DNA of 64,000 bases, from positions 1 through 64,000 of the IMG/VR virus record IMGVR_UViG_3300037140_000174. One strand, written 5' to 3'. This stretch comes from a virus. Position 1 is the first letter of the stretch. Each line of letters starts with the position of its first letter. The notes beneath the pieces are model-generated. The model was not told where the DNA came from. It worked only from the letters and a program-made list of their open reading frames with translations, and made no database searches. Of this stretch, positions 1 through 7,642 are shown piece by piece. Both the position numbers and the translations under genes were made by a program.

Positions 1-11
1 TCTCTCAGAGC

Positions 12-752
12 ATGGCTGAGGTTCCATTGAGGGATTTCAATTCGCCCATCATGAGCACCGCTGCCGGCTTCCACAACGACACGCTCGATCTATCGACCGC
101 CCGCATCATCGAGGGCGCGACCTGGAAGCGTCAGCGCATCGTGGTGCTGCTTCCGGCCGCGCGGACGATCGAGTCCACGGTGTTCATGACGTTCTGGCAC
201 CTGATCTTCCCGCCCAACAACGCCTCGCACAAAATCCTTTGTCAGGGCATGGAGGTCGGGGACGCCTACAGCCGGGCGATCGAGTGCGTGCTCGGCCACC
301 CGGACCTGAGCACCTGGGAGTATTTCCTCACCATCGAGCATGACAACACCCCGCCAGCGGACGGCATCGTCAACCTGATCAAGAGCATGGACCAGCACCC
401 CGAGTACGCGGCGATCTCGGGGCTCTATTGGACCAAGGGTGAGGGCGGCGTGCCGCAGATATGGGGCGACCCGAGCGACCCGATCCCGAACGCCCGCCCG
501 CAGCCGCCTAAGCCGCGCTGCGTCCAGGAGTGCTGCGGCATCGGCATGGGCTTCGCGCTCTGGCGCATGTCGATGTTCAAGGACGAGCGGCTGCGCAAGC
601 CGTGGTTCAAGACCGTGGCCTCGCTGCAGGAGGGCGTGGGCACGCAAGACCTCTACTTCTGCGGCGACGCCCGCAAGCACGGCTACCGCTTCGCTGTAGA
701 TACCAACGTCAAGGTTGGTCATTACGACGCCGCCACGGGGAGAATTTGGTGA
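12..752 (+). CDS. GT-A type glycosyltransferase-like protein
   Basis: A 246-residue protein that reads like a family-2 (GT-A fold) glycosyltransferase, which would move a sugar from a nucleotide donor. An opening beta-strand (RIVVLLPAA, about residues 42-50) is followed by FLTIEHDNTPP (about 105-115), where EHD sits where the DxD metal/nucleotide-binding motif is expected, and by a later GMGFALWR segment with a conserved-looking acceptor-side layout. The frame stays open to the left edge, so the true start could lie outside the window; ATG 12 is the first inside. Its stop overlaps the methyltransferase start (TGATG), so the two are probably co-translated. The region is GC-rich (39 of 60 bases at 61-120). 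The acceptor is unknown. Family call moderately sure, function inferred. Confidence 0.6.
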   Translation: MAEVPLRDFNSPIMSTAAGFHNDTLDLSTARIIEGATWKRQRIVVLLPAARTIESTVFMTFWHLIFPPNNASHKILCQGMEVGDAYSRAIECVLGHPDLSTWEYFLTIEHDNTPPADGIVNLIKSMDQHPEYAAISGLYWTKGEGGVPQIWGDPSDPIPNARPQPPKPRCVQECCGIGMGFALWRMSMFKDERLRKPWFKTVASLQEGVGTQDLYFCGDARKHGYRFAVDTNVKVGHYDAATGRIW

Positions 753-1330
753 TGAAGCGTAAGTCGGTTCCGGTTGACACGATGAAGGCCGCGCCCGCGC
801 TGATCAAGATCGACGTCGGCTGCGGCAAGCGAAAGCAGGAGGGCCACGTCGGGCTCGACCGGATCAAGTTCGACGGCGTTGATCACGTCCTCGATGCCGG
901 CCGCGCCCGCTGGCCGTTCAAGGATGGCTCGGTCTCGGAGGCGTATTCCTCGCACTTCCTGGAGCACCTGAACGCCGAGGGCCGTGCTCACTTCGCCAAC
1001 GAGCTCTATCGCGTGCTGGTCCCGGAGGGGAAGTGTAAGCTGATCGTTCCGAACTGGTCGAGCGGCCGAGCCTACGGCGACCCGACTCATCAGTGGCCTC
1101 CGGTGTCTGCGTTCTGGTTCCATTACCTCAGCCGCGAATGGCGATTACAGGAAGCCCCGCACACCGACAGCACGAACGACAAGCGTTGGTTCAACTGCGA
1201 TTTCCACGCGCAGTGGGTCGTCGGCGTCAATCCCTCGCTGGAGGGCCGCAGCTCGGGCTTCATGGAGACCGCGATGGGGCACTACATCGAGGTCGTGTGG
1301 GACATCCACGCCACTCTTACCAAGAGGTAA
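752..1330 (+). CDS. Class I SAM-dependent methyltransferase-like protein
   Basis: A 192-residue protein with a Rossmann methyltransferase core. Motif I is IDVGCGKRKQ near the N-terminus, followed by VGLD (acidic residue after strand 2), a DGSVSEAYSSHFLEHL segment and a LVPEGKCKLIVPN strand typical of type-11 methyltransferases. ATG 752 overlaps the previous stop (TGATG); an upstream in-frame ATG at 530 lies inside the glycosyltransferase gene and is rejected. Pairing with a glycosyltransferase suggests small-molecule or glycan modification rather than DNA methylation, since no (D/N)PP(Y/W) motif is visible. The substrate cannot be told from sequence. Confidence 0.7.
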   Translation: MKRKSVPVDTMKAAPALIKIDVGCGKRKQEGHVGLDRIKFDGVDHVLDAGRARWPFKDGSVSEAYSSHFLEHLNAEGRAHFANELYRVLVPEGKCKLIVPNWSSGRAYGDPTHQWPPVSAFWFHYLSREWRLQEAPHTDSTNDKRWFNCDFHAQWVVGVNPSLEGRSSGFMETAMGHYIEVVWDIHATLTKR

Positions 1331-1354
1331 TCGCGCTTCGCGGTTGGCACTGCC

Positions 1355-3808
1355 ATGAGCATCGCAGCCGCACCGCTACAGCAGGCGACCGGGACGGGCC
1401 TGACCGGTGCGGGCCAGGGGACGGCCACGTTCGGTCTCGCCCCACTGATCGGCAACACCATCATCCTGACGATGGTGACGGATGATGTCTCTGGCGCGTC
1501 TGCGATCTCTAGCGTCGCATTGACCAATGCGAACTGGACAGAGCTTGCCTTTGAGGCGGTAAACACCAACGAGCATATCGAGATTTGGGCCGGCGTCGTC
1601 TTCAACTCTCCTGGCGGGAAAACGGTCACTGCCACCTTTCAGGGATTGAACACAGCGAATTGCTACATAAGCATCTCGGAATGGCCCGGGATTCTGACCA
1701 CCGGCGGTGCTGGTTCCAACACGGGGACGGGCAACACATCGTCCACTGGGACGTTGACCCCAGTCAGCGGCTACAACACCCTGATCATCGCTGTGTCTGG
1801 GCACGATGGTGTTTTGTCATCAGGCCCGACCGGCGGGTTCACGGCGCTCAATACCGCCAATCAAATAGCGCAGAGCGCCTATTTCTGGCAGCCGGCCGGG
1901 GAGACGGCGGTCGCGGCGACGTGGACTTATTTCTCCGCGCCGGCATGGGCGACCGCCTACGCGATGTTCGTCGGTCCGGTGACAAGGAGCACGCCGACCC
2001 TGTGGAACTCGGGGGACACCACGCCGAGTCCACTGACTGACATATTCTCCCTTCTGGGCAGCTTCGCGTGCACCTACAACTCCGCCGGAGGGATGGCCCG
2101 CTCGCAGAGCTCAAGATCGTCCGGGAAATGGTATTTCGAGGGCGTGTTCGGCACCCCCAACAACACCACGACGTTCGGCGGCCTGGGGGTGGCCGACGCG
2201 ACGTTGGTGATGAACGCGTTCACTGTGCCGGGGTCCGCCGACGCTGTCTCGTCCAGTTATCAGACGGTCGGCAACATCTGCGCCAACTCCACGACCACTG
2301 GGGGGCAAGCAGCCGTCACGACGCAGACGATCGGCGTCGCCGTCGATGTCGACAACCATTTGATTTACTATGCCGTCAACAATGCCTGGCAGAATGGCGC
2401 GGACCCGAACACAAATACTGGCGGCACGGACTATGTAACGACCGCCCCGGTCTTCGCCTTCGGGCAGATCGTGCAGTCCGGCAGCTTCGTATTTTTCTAC
2501 CTCTCGGCCAACTTCGGCAACGCCGGGACCGCCTTCACGTACGCGCCGCCGACCGGGTTCCTGCCGTGGGACTTCTCTGGCACCGCGTTCCAGTCCGATT
2601 CCTTCCAGTCCAATTCCTTCCAGGAGTACGGCGGGACCGTCACCGCGAGCTTCTCAGTCACGGCCGACTCCGGCGCGCCCGTCGAGTTCCTGCTCGGCTT
2701 CAGGGGCGACGGCGCGACCCACATGGAGATCATCGCCGGACGGACCGCCGACGCGACCGCGCAGCTCGAGGCGCTCGCGGCCGTGCACATGGATGGGCTC
2801 GCGCCGCTCGAGAGCATCATCGCCGTGCGCACCGACGACATCGCGCAGCTCGAGGCCGTGGGGTCGTTCCGGGCCGACGCGACCGCGCCGCTGGAATCAA
2901 CTGCCGTGATGAAGCCCGCAGACGCGACCGCGCAGTTGGAATCGCTTGTCGCGGTGCTCAGCGATGAGTTGGTTCCGGTTGAGACCCTCCTGAGCGTTCA
3001 CGGTGACGGCCCCGTGCAAGCGGAAATTGTCGCCAGTTATCGCGCAGATAGCGCCGTGCCGCTCGAGTCGGTCGCGGTGATGAGGCCAGCCGACGCCACG
3101 GCTCCCTCGGAGATCATCGTGACTATGAAGCCAGCCGATGCTACGGTTCCACTCGAATCACTCCTGGGCGTCCATGGTGATGTGATAGCACCGACTGAGA
3201 TTATCTCTGGGGTCCGCAGTGACGCGATTGTTAATCTCGAGTGGACGGTCGCTCTACGCATGGACGTCGTGGTGCCAATGGAGGCTGTTTTATCCTTCAG
3301 CGCCGATGCCACACCCCTTCTTGAGATCAGTGTGAATATGAAGCCAGCCGATGCTACGGCATCGGTCGAAGTCTTGGCGGGCAGGAGCGCTGACGCAATC
3401 GTGTCTACCGAGATTTTAGCGGGGCGTGTGGCTGACCAGATTGCACCGACGGAGATCCTCCTGGGCGTCCACGGTGACGATGTGGTTCCGCAGGAGAACC
3501 TCGGGGCGCTCGTGGTTACGGGAGACGGCCGGGTTAATCTGGAGATAAAAGCCCTGTTTCAGGCGGGCACTGTGGCGCTTTCTGAATCGCTTAGCGCCAG
3601 AAGTGCCGATGCCACGGCCCTGATTGAGGATGTGGCGGGCGTGCGTGGCGATAGTGGGGTGCCCATCGAGTTTACAATCAAGGTGCGCGGAGACGGCAGC
3701 GTCCTCATAGAGATAAGGTCATCGGGTGGGGGTGGGAATTCTACGAGATACTGGTATATTTCATCGGCGTACATAATGAGTCTTTTGTGTTTGCTTTTGC
3801 CTTACTAA
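1355..3808 (+). CDS. Tail fibre-like protein with SPRY-like domain and D-x5-E repeats
   Basis: An 817-residue protein with three parts. Residues about 1-205 form a Ser/Thr/Gly-rich beta domain resembling the exported protein at 5265. Residues about 215-410 look like a SPRY/lectin-type beta-sandwich: SSGKWYFEGVFG, GGLGVADATLV, GVAVDVDNHLIYYAVNNA and FFYLSANFGNAG. Residues about 430-785 are some 25 copies of a 14-15 residue repeat with an invariant Asp-x5-Glu spacing. The last 25 residues are unexpectedly hydrophobic (ISSAYIMSLLCLLLPY) and lie where composition drops from GC-rich to AT-rich, which suggests a recombination junction or an altered 3' end. SPRY and repeat regions suggest receptor or glycan binding. 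Structural role inferred; no ribosome site is strong before ATG 1355. Confidence 0.6.
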   Translation: MSIAAAPLQQATGTGLTGAGQGTATFGLAPLIGNTIILTMVTDDVSGASAISSVALTNANWTELAFEAVNTNEHIEIWAGVVFNSPGGKTVTATFQGLNTANCYISISEWPGILTTGGAGSNTGTGNTSSTGTLTPVSGYNTLIIAVSGHDGVLSSGPTGGFTALNTANQIAQSAYFWQPAGETAVAATWTYFSAPAWATAYAMFVGPVTRSTPTLWNSGDTTPSPLTDIFSLLGSFACTYNSAGGMARSQSSRSSGKWYFEGVFGTPNNTTTFGGLGVADATLVMNAFTVPGSADAVSSSYQTVGNICANSTTTGGQAAVTTQTIGVAVDVDNHLIYYAVNNAWQNGADPNTNTGGTDYVTTAPVFAFGQIVQSGSFVFFYLSANFGNAGTAFTYAPPTGFLPWDFSGTAFQSDSFQSNSFQEYGGTVTASFSVTADSGAPVEFLLGFRGDGATHMEIIAGRTADATAQLEALAAVHMDGLAPLESIIAVRTDDIAQLEAVGSFRADATAPLESTAVMKPADATAQLESLVAVLSDELVPVETLLSVHGDGPVQAEIVASYRADSAVPLESVAVMRPADATAPSEIIVTMKPADATVPLESLLGVHGDVIAPTEIISGVRSDAIVNLEWTVALRMDVVVPMEAVLSFSADATPLLEISVNMKPADATASVEVLAGRSADAIVSTEILAGRVADQIAPTEILLGVHGDDVVPQENLGALVVTGDGRVNLEIKALFQAGTVALSESLSARSADATALIEDVAGVRGDSGVPIEFTIKVRGDGSVLIEIRSSGGGGNSTRYWYISSAYIMSLLCLLLPY
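2650..3717 (+). repeat. About 25 tandem 14-15 residue protein repeats (D-x5-E)
   Basis: Degenerate coding repeat inside the tail fibre-like gene. Typical units are RADATAPLESTAVM, KPADATAQLESLVAV, HGDVIAPTEIISGV and RGDSGVPIEFTIKV. Asp at position 3 or 4 is followed exactly six residues later by Glu in nearly every copy, with small or hydrophobic residues between. Each unit looks like two short beta-strands joined by an acidic turn, as in a beta-solenoid. Copies are diverged at DNA level, so the array is old and kept by selection on protein sequence. Confidence 0.85.
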
Positions 3809-3854
3809 GAAAGTTGTGTTACATTATTTTGACGATTTGCTAGGGGTGATAAAA

Positions 3855-4253
3855 ATGATCAGCTCTTTTGCTATTATAACTGCCATTAAGCACTGGAATC
3901 GTTTGGTGGCTGGTTTAATTGTTCTTTTTTGCGCTTTGTTTTTGTCTTATTCCTCGTCTGATGCTCAGCAAGGCATTACCCCCTGCGCTGCTTTCTCCGT
4001 AAGTGTATCTGGTACTTCCGCCAACCAGCAACTCTCAGCTTGTGGTGGGGTGGTCATCCTGATGAATGTTTCGACTCAGGAACTGTTCTACACTTATGGG
4101 GCAACAAGTGCCACCACGGCCACGACTAGTAATTTCTCACTCCCAGGAAACTCCTTCATCACCCTCAACCTTGGGGTCAATCGTCAGTATGTGGCCGCTA
4201 TTACAGCGACCAGCACTACGACGCTTAGAATCACTCAGGGGCAGACGAGATGA
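3855..4253 (+). CDS. Small exported protein 1 (signal peptide)
   Basis: A 132-residue protein of unknown function. The N-terminus has a hydrophobic core (LVAGLIVLFCALFLSYS) after a basic stretch, with a probable cleavage site at SSDA-QQ, so it should leave the cytoplasm. The mature part is Ser/Thr/Ala-rich with two cysteines (ITPCAAF and LSACGG), compatible with a disulfide, and looks like a small beta-sandwich. ATG 3855 is chosen because GGGGTG lies just upstream; an ATG at 3816 would put 13 residues before the signal peptide. It ends in ATGA shared with the next gene. First of five exported proteins in a row. Confidence 0.7.
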   Translation: MISSFAIITAIKHWNRLVAGLIVLFCALFLSYSSSDAQQGITPCAAFSVSVSGTSANQQLSACGGVVILMNVSTQELFYTYGATSATTATTSNFSLPGNSFITLNLGVNRQYVAAITATSTTTLRITQGQTR

Positions 4254-4492
4254 GGTTTGTCTTAGCTACCCTAGCCATGCTGGCACTCAATCTAAGCGCC
4301 CTAGCTCAGGTCAATACCCTTTCTGGGCCACTAGGGGATGGGTATCCAATCCTTTTGGAACCACCTCTGGTTGGCGGCCTTAATACGATAAGTTCTGGCC
4401 CACCTGGAACTGCCTGCCTTGCAGGAGCAATTGATCTATCGTTAACAACTGGCTGCAATCTGCCATTCTATCTTGGAGGAATTTTTCCATGA
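4250..4492 (+). CDS. Small exported protein 2 (signal peptide)
   Basis: An 80-residue protein of unknown function. Its first 19 residues (MRFVLATLAMLALNLSALA) are a clear Sec signal peptide with an ALA-Q cleavage site. The mature 60 residues are Gly/Pro/Leu-rich with two cysteines (GTACLAG and TTGCNLPF) that could pair in the periplasm. Start and stop overlap both neighbours by ATGA, so translation is coupled along the run. No family recognised. Confidence 0.65.
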   Translation: MRFVLATLAMLALNLSALAQVNTLSGPLGDGYPILLEPPLVGGLNTISSGPPGTACLAGAIDLSLTTGCNLPFYLGGIFP

Positions 4493-5268
4493 TTAAACGA
4501 TCCATTATCCTGTCTGCATTCATACTGTGCAGTTCACAGGCAATGGCAGTTTGCCCGACTCCACTTACGGGTAAGGATGCTGCCGGTACCACTCAGAACT
4601 TCGGTGTGACGGTTGACGGGTCCGGTAATTGTTACGGCAATGTCGGTATTGTTGATGGGACGAATGCTGCAAACAAAGCGGCTGTGAAGGCTGCATCCAC
4701 TGCTGCTGCTCAGACTGATCCAGCAGTCGTTGAAAGAAATCCAGACATTGGAACGATTGGTGACACGGCGTGGACGAGCGGCAGCGGGTCTGTCATTGCG
4801 GTGCTCAAGGGCATCTATACCGGGATTCAGTCGCTTATATCCGCCGTAGGATCTGCCATCGCGGCCGGGACCAACATGATCGGCTATGTCGGGCTGCAAG
4901 CCAACACGACGGGCGGCTGTACGGCTGGGCACGTCCTGACCGCCGCGAGCAATAATTCGACAAGCATCACCAATCGCGCGTCGGGAGCGGCGGAACTCTG
5001 TGAACTCTCGTTTCTCAACACCACGACGGGCGTATTCGATATTCGACTTTACGATGTTGCGGCCGCACCGACTTGTTCCTCCGCAACGGGAGTTGTGGCG
5101 AACTATATAGCGGTGTCTAGCGCGACTAGCCCTGGCTTCTCGATCAACCTTGGACCCTTCGGCAAAGCCTTTACGAATGGCATCGGCGTCTGCATCACTG
5201 GAGCGAATGCCGACAACGACAACACAAATGCCGCTACCGGCGGTAACCTGAATTACGCTTACAAGTGA
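4489..5268 (+). CDS. Exported virion-like protein 3 (signal peptide)
   Basis: A 259-residue protein with a signal peptide (IILSAFILCSSQAMA, cleaved before VCPTP). The mature protein is Gly/Ala/Thr/Asn-rich with seven cysteines, several spaced to form pairs. The central stretch NPDIGTIGDTAWTSGSG followed by VIAVLKGIYTGIQSL resembles a segment common in phage tail-associated proteins, from which a structural or adhesin role is inferred. The start has an ideal GGAGG site and overlaps the previous stop by ATGA. A phage tail-like domain behind a signal peptide is unusual, since virion proteins normally assemble in the cytoplasm. Composition is more GC-rich than the flanking genes. Confidence 0.65.
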   Translation: MIKRSIILSAFILCSSQAMAVCPTPLTGKDAAGTTQNFGVTVDGSGNCYGNVGIVDGTNAANKAAVKAASTAAAQTDPAVVERNPDIGTIGDTAWTSGSGSVIAVLKGIYTGIQSLISAVGSAIAAGTNMIGYVGLQANTTGGCTAGHVLTAASNNSTSITNRASGAAELCELSFLNTTTGVFDIRLYDVAAAPTCSSATGVVANYIAVSSATSPGFSINLGPFGKAFTNGIGVCITGANADNDNTNAATGGNLNYAYK

Positions 5269-6020
5269 TCCCCATGCTCTCCCGCATTCTCGCCGTTGCG
5301 CTACTGATCGCCGGCTTCTGGTGCCTTGGGCAGCGGGAGGGCGTTCATGCGCAATTGATCGGGGAAGGGGTGTTTCGGAAGGTTCCGGGCGCGTCTTGTT
5401 CGGCCCCTACGCTCAACGGCACGGCATATACCCCCACCGGCGTTCATAATAATCCTGGTGTGCTTTCTGGGTTAACGACCACCGGGGGGAATCGAATAAT
5501 TTATGTTGTGGCCGCGATCAATGGAGTAAATGGCGGAGCAGACACGATAGCTTTTTCAGACGCAGCCTCCTTGAATGTTCTAACTTTTTCTCAAAGAGCG
5601 ATAACAAGGGCGGGTGGAAATCTTGTAGTGTCGGCTACTGCGGTCGCATCTGGTACTTTGACCGCCGACGCCATAACGGTTTCTGTTACGCCTGGAGTTG
5701 GTGTTGGATATATTGAAGGCTTGGCCATAGGAATTGCCGGCGCAAACACGACAACAAAATTTGATGCCAACGGAAGCATTCCTCAAGCAGTCGTTACGGG
5801 CGCAGTTAGCATCAGCACCAGTCATAATTGCGATTTTATACTTAACGCGATGCGCGGTGGTAGCACTCCGTACACACCAGACGCAGGTTGGACGAGCGCC
5901 ATTCAGGGCGATTTTGTCGGCATGGAGTATTTGCCAGTTACGTCAACGCAATCGGGTCTATCGCCAACTTTTGGCATCAGCTACAACGGAGCAATTAGCG
6001 ATGCGATCGTTTCTCCGTAA
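5265..6020 (+). CDS. Exported beta-rich protein 4 (signal peptide)
   Basis: A protein of up to 251 residues. GTG 5265 overlaps the previous stop (GTGA); ATG 5274 is the alternative start. The N-terminus ILAVALLIAGFWCLGQ is a signal sequence or anchor, with a likely cleavage at HAQ. The rest is a Thr/Ser/Gly-rich beta domain (NRIIYVVAAINGV, NLVVSATAVASGTLTADAIT, YIEGLAIGIAGAN) whose pattern matches the first 200 residues of the tail protein at 1355, so the two may share a fold. Two cysteines are present. Function unknown; surface binding or receptor masking is possible. Confidence 0.6.
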   Translation: MIPMLSRILAVALLIAGFWCLGQREGVHAQLIGEGVFRKVPGASCSAPTLNGTAYTPTGVHNNPGVLSGLTTTGGNRIIYVVAAINGVNGGADTIAFSDAASLNVLTFSQRAITRAGGNLVVSATAVASGTLTADAITVSVTPGVGVGYIEGLAIGIAGANTTTKFDANGSIPQAVVTGAVSISTSHNCDFILNAMRGGSTPYTPDAGWTSAIQGDFVGMEYLPVTSTQSGLSPTFGISYNGAISDAIVSP

Positions 6021-6490
6021 TTGTTTCCTAGCGCTTATTCTCGTGCTGTCTGGCGATGCGTTTGCTGGCTCGCACGGCACGCCCTACGCCAACACCGGCT
6101 CACCGTTGGGCGCGAACATCGGCGGCTACCGGAGGCGGAACGGTTCCGGATTCAAGCCCTAATTTATTGATTGCCGGAACTCAGCAGCTTTCTAACGGGT
6201 GGTGCAGGATATGGCTGATAGATACCGCCAGCAATACGGTAGCGAGTACTTATAATGTGAATACGATACCTTATGCCAGTGCGGTGCGCGTAGTACAGAC
6301 TGCCTATAGCGTACAGGTCACCGCAGATCAAAAGCCAACCCCTAATGGGAATTGGAACAATCACGATACTTTAGTGGCTCAAACGGCTAGCGCGAACGGG
6401 AATATCGCGTATCCGGTAACTGGCGTGCGCCTTGTTGTGTCCGGGTACTCATCTGGGTCTGTGAACCTTGGAATGGCCTCTTGGCCATAA
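6001..6490 (+). pseudogene. Exported protein 5, split by an apparent frameshift
   Basis: ATG 6001, preceded by a CGGAGC site, opens a 53-codon frame with a clear signal peptide (FLALILVLSGDAFA) that stops at 6162. An overlapping frame, open from 6056 to 6490, carries what looks like the mature domain (about NLLIAGTQQLSNGWCRIWLID onward, ending MASWP). Joining them near 6120-6150 (...GANIGG + GTVPDSSPN...) gives one sensible exported protein of about 160 residues in the style of its neighbours. The change needed is +1 (one base too many). It may be a real mutation, a sequence error or programmed frameshifting; no classic slippery heptamer is visible. The ATG at 6056 gives an unlikely Arg/Pro-rich start. 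Confidence 0.55.
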
Positions 6491-6537
6491 TGAGGTATGT
6501 TTGCGGTAAGATTCAAACAAACTGAAAGGTTCTGAAA

Positions 6538-6813
6538 ATGAAAGAGTTTGGTAATGTTGGCCCCGAAGATAGGGGTTCTGAGCTTGAAGGCAAAGGCCCC
6601 GGTGCATCTGGGCATGATCAGCCTCAGGGGAAGAGCATTGGTGCTGGTCATCCTACGGGTAAGGCTGAGCACCATCCTCACATGAAGATGGAAGCGCACA
6701 GCTTCAAGATGCCAGCAGGCAATAATGCTCACACGTTCTGCGGCACCAAGAAGTCAGGTATGCTTCGGGTATCCGGTCATTCTGGTGCCCATCAGGTTGG
6801 GCGCAAGAAGTAA
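6538..6813 (+). CDS. Small Gly/His-rich phage protein A
   Basis: A 91-residue hydrophilic protein rich in Gly, His, Lys and Met, probably largely disordered. Its end, LRVSGHSGAHQVG followed by basic residues, matches the end of the next protein, so the two share a short C-terminal module. AAAGG lies upstream of ATG 6538. Position before the terminase genes fits a minor head protein, but function is unknown. Confidence 0.65.
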   Translation: MKEFGNVGPEDRGSELEGKGPGASGHDQPQGKSIGAGHPTGKAEHHPHMKMEAHSFKMPAGNNAHTFCGTKKSGMLRVSGHSGAHQVGRKK

Positions 6814-7106
6814 TGCCCAAGAAAAGTGGATTTTACGCCAACGAGCCTGCTGTACCGGCAAGTCAGATTGCTGGCGTAAACCCAATACAAGGGCCGGTGG
6901 TGGGGTCCATGGAAAGCCCTGCTGTGGACCAGCACCCCGGCACTATACATGGCCTAGGGACGCCCGCTAGGGCGTTTGGGCACCCATCTGTGAAAGGTGC
7001 TCATGGGTTTGGCCATGTAGCAAAAGAGCGACACGGTCATCTGCGTACTTCTGGCCATGCTGGGGCACACCAACTTGGTATTGTAAAAAAGAAGCCTAAG
7101 CTCTAA
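6813..7106 (+). CDS. Small Gly/His-rich phage protein B
   Basis: A 97-residue basic protein. The start overlaps the previous stop (TAATG), and the next gene starts the same way. The C-terminal LRTSGHAGAHQLG followed by KKK repeats the end of protein A, pointing to a duplicated or shared binding motif. The N-terminal half, with SQIAGVNPIQGPVV and HPGTIHGLG, is unlike protein A. Function not recognised. Confidence 0.65.
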   Translation: MPKKSGFYANEPAVPASQIAGVNPIQGPVVGSMESPAVDQHPGTIHGLGTPARAFGHPSVKGAHGFGHVAKERHGHLRTSGHAGAHQLGIVKKKPKL

Positions 7107-7642
7107 TGTCAGCAGGCCATCATCATTTTGACGGTGAGGATAATGGCCTGCTCAATTCTCAGGTCATTGACCGTATATTGAAGAACCCTGAAATTAGAAG
7201 CAGGGTTTACGGTTTTCATACGTTAAATTACGAATATGATCTTCCATACCTCGGCGGTTACTCAGTTGACGGAAAAACGATATATCTTGATCGCCACCTA
7301 CCCAGTGTTTTGACACTTGAAGAAGATGGGCGTAAAAAGGAATTCAATCCGTACCGTCATATTGAAGACCATGAGGTCTTTGAAAAGGCGATTATGGACG
7401 TTATTGGTTGGGGTTACGAACACGCTCACCATGCGGCAAATGGATTTGAGCGGCGTGGCGTGCTGCGAGCTGGTTTGTTCTGGAATCCCTACAATCGCGC
7501 TCTTGGCCCTTACATTAAGGGTGCGGAACATGAGAAGCTTAAAAAGGTTCCTGCTGATCTGGATATGCGCCCATATTATTTTCCCCCAATTAATGATAGT
7601 TTGATTCGTCATATGAAGAAGGCGATGAAACGTGCAGTATAA
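7106..7642 (+). CDS. Conserved phage protein with a His/Glu-rich putative metal site
   Basis: A 178-residue protein just before the terminase genes. Central features are a DLPYLGGYSVDGKTIYLDR strand pair, then NPYRHIEDHEVFEKA, GYEHAHHAAN and FERRGV. The ordered His and Glu residues (HxxDHE, then YxxAHHxAN, then E) look like a metal-binding helical core, as in some small peptidase-like phage proteins, but no canonical HExxH motif is present. The N-terminus HHHFDGED adds more histidines. Start overlaps the previous stop (TAATG). Function uncertain. Confidence 0.55.
   Translation: MSAGHHHFDGEDNGLLNSQVIDRILKNPEIRSRVYGFHTLNYEYDLPYLGGYSVDGKTIYLDRHLPSVLTLEEDGRKKEFNPYRHIEDHEVFEKAIMDVIGWGYEHAHHAANGFERRGVLRAGLFWNPYNRALGPYIKGAEHEKLKKVPADLDMRPYYFPPINDSLIRHMKKAMKRAV

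Noticed and set aside
90-722. 210-codon minus-strand frame opposite the glycosyltransferase
   Set aside because: Typical GC-rich antisense shadow with Arg/Val/Leu repeats; the plus frame has clear family motifs.
2068-2967. 299-codon plus-strand frame inside the fibre gene
   Set aside because: Arg-rich shadow of GC-rich coding sequence in another frame.
2650-3717. CRISPR-like array
   Set aside because: The periodicity is in the protein, the DNA copies are diverged, and there are no spacers.
6056-6490. Independent gene starting at ATG 6056
   Set aside because: The first 30 residues are an Arg/Pro/Thr-rich shadow of the signal-peptide frame; better explained as the second half of a frameshifted gene.
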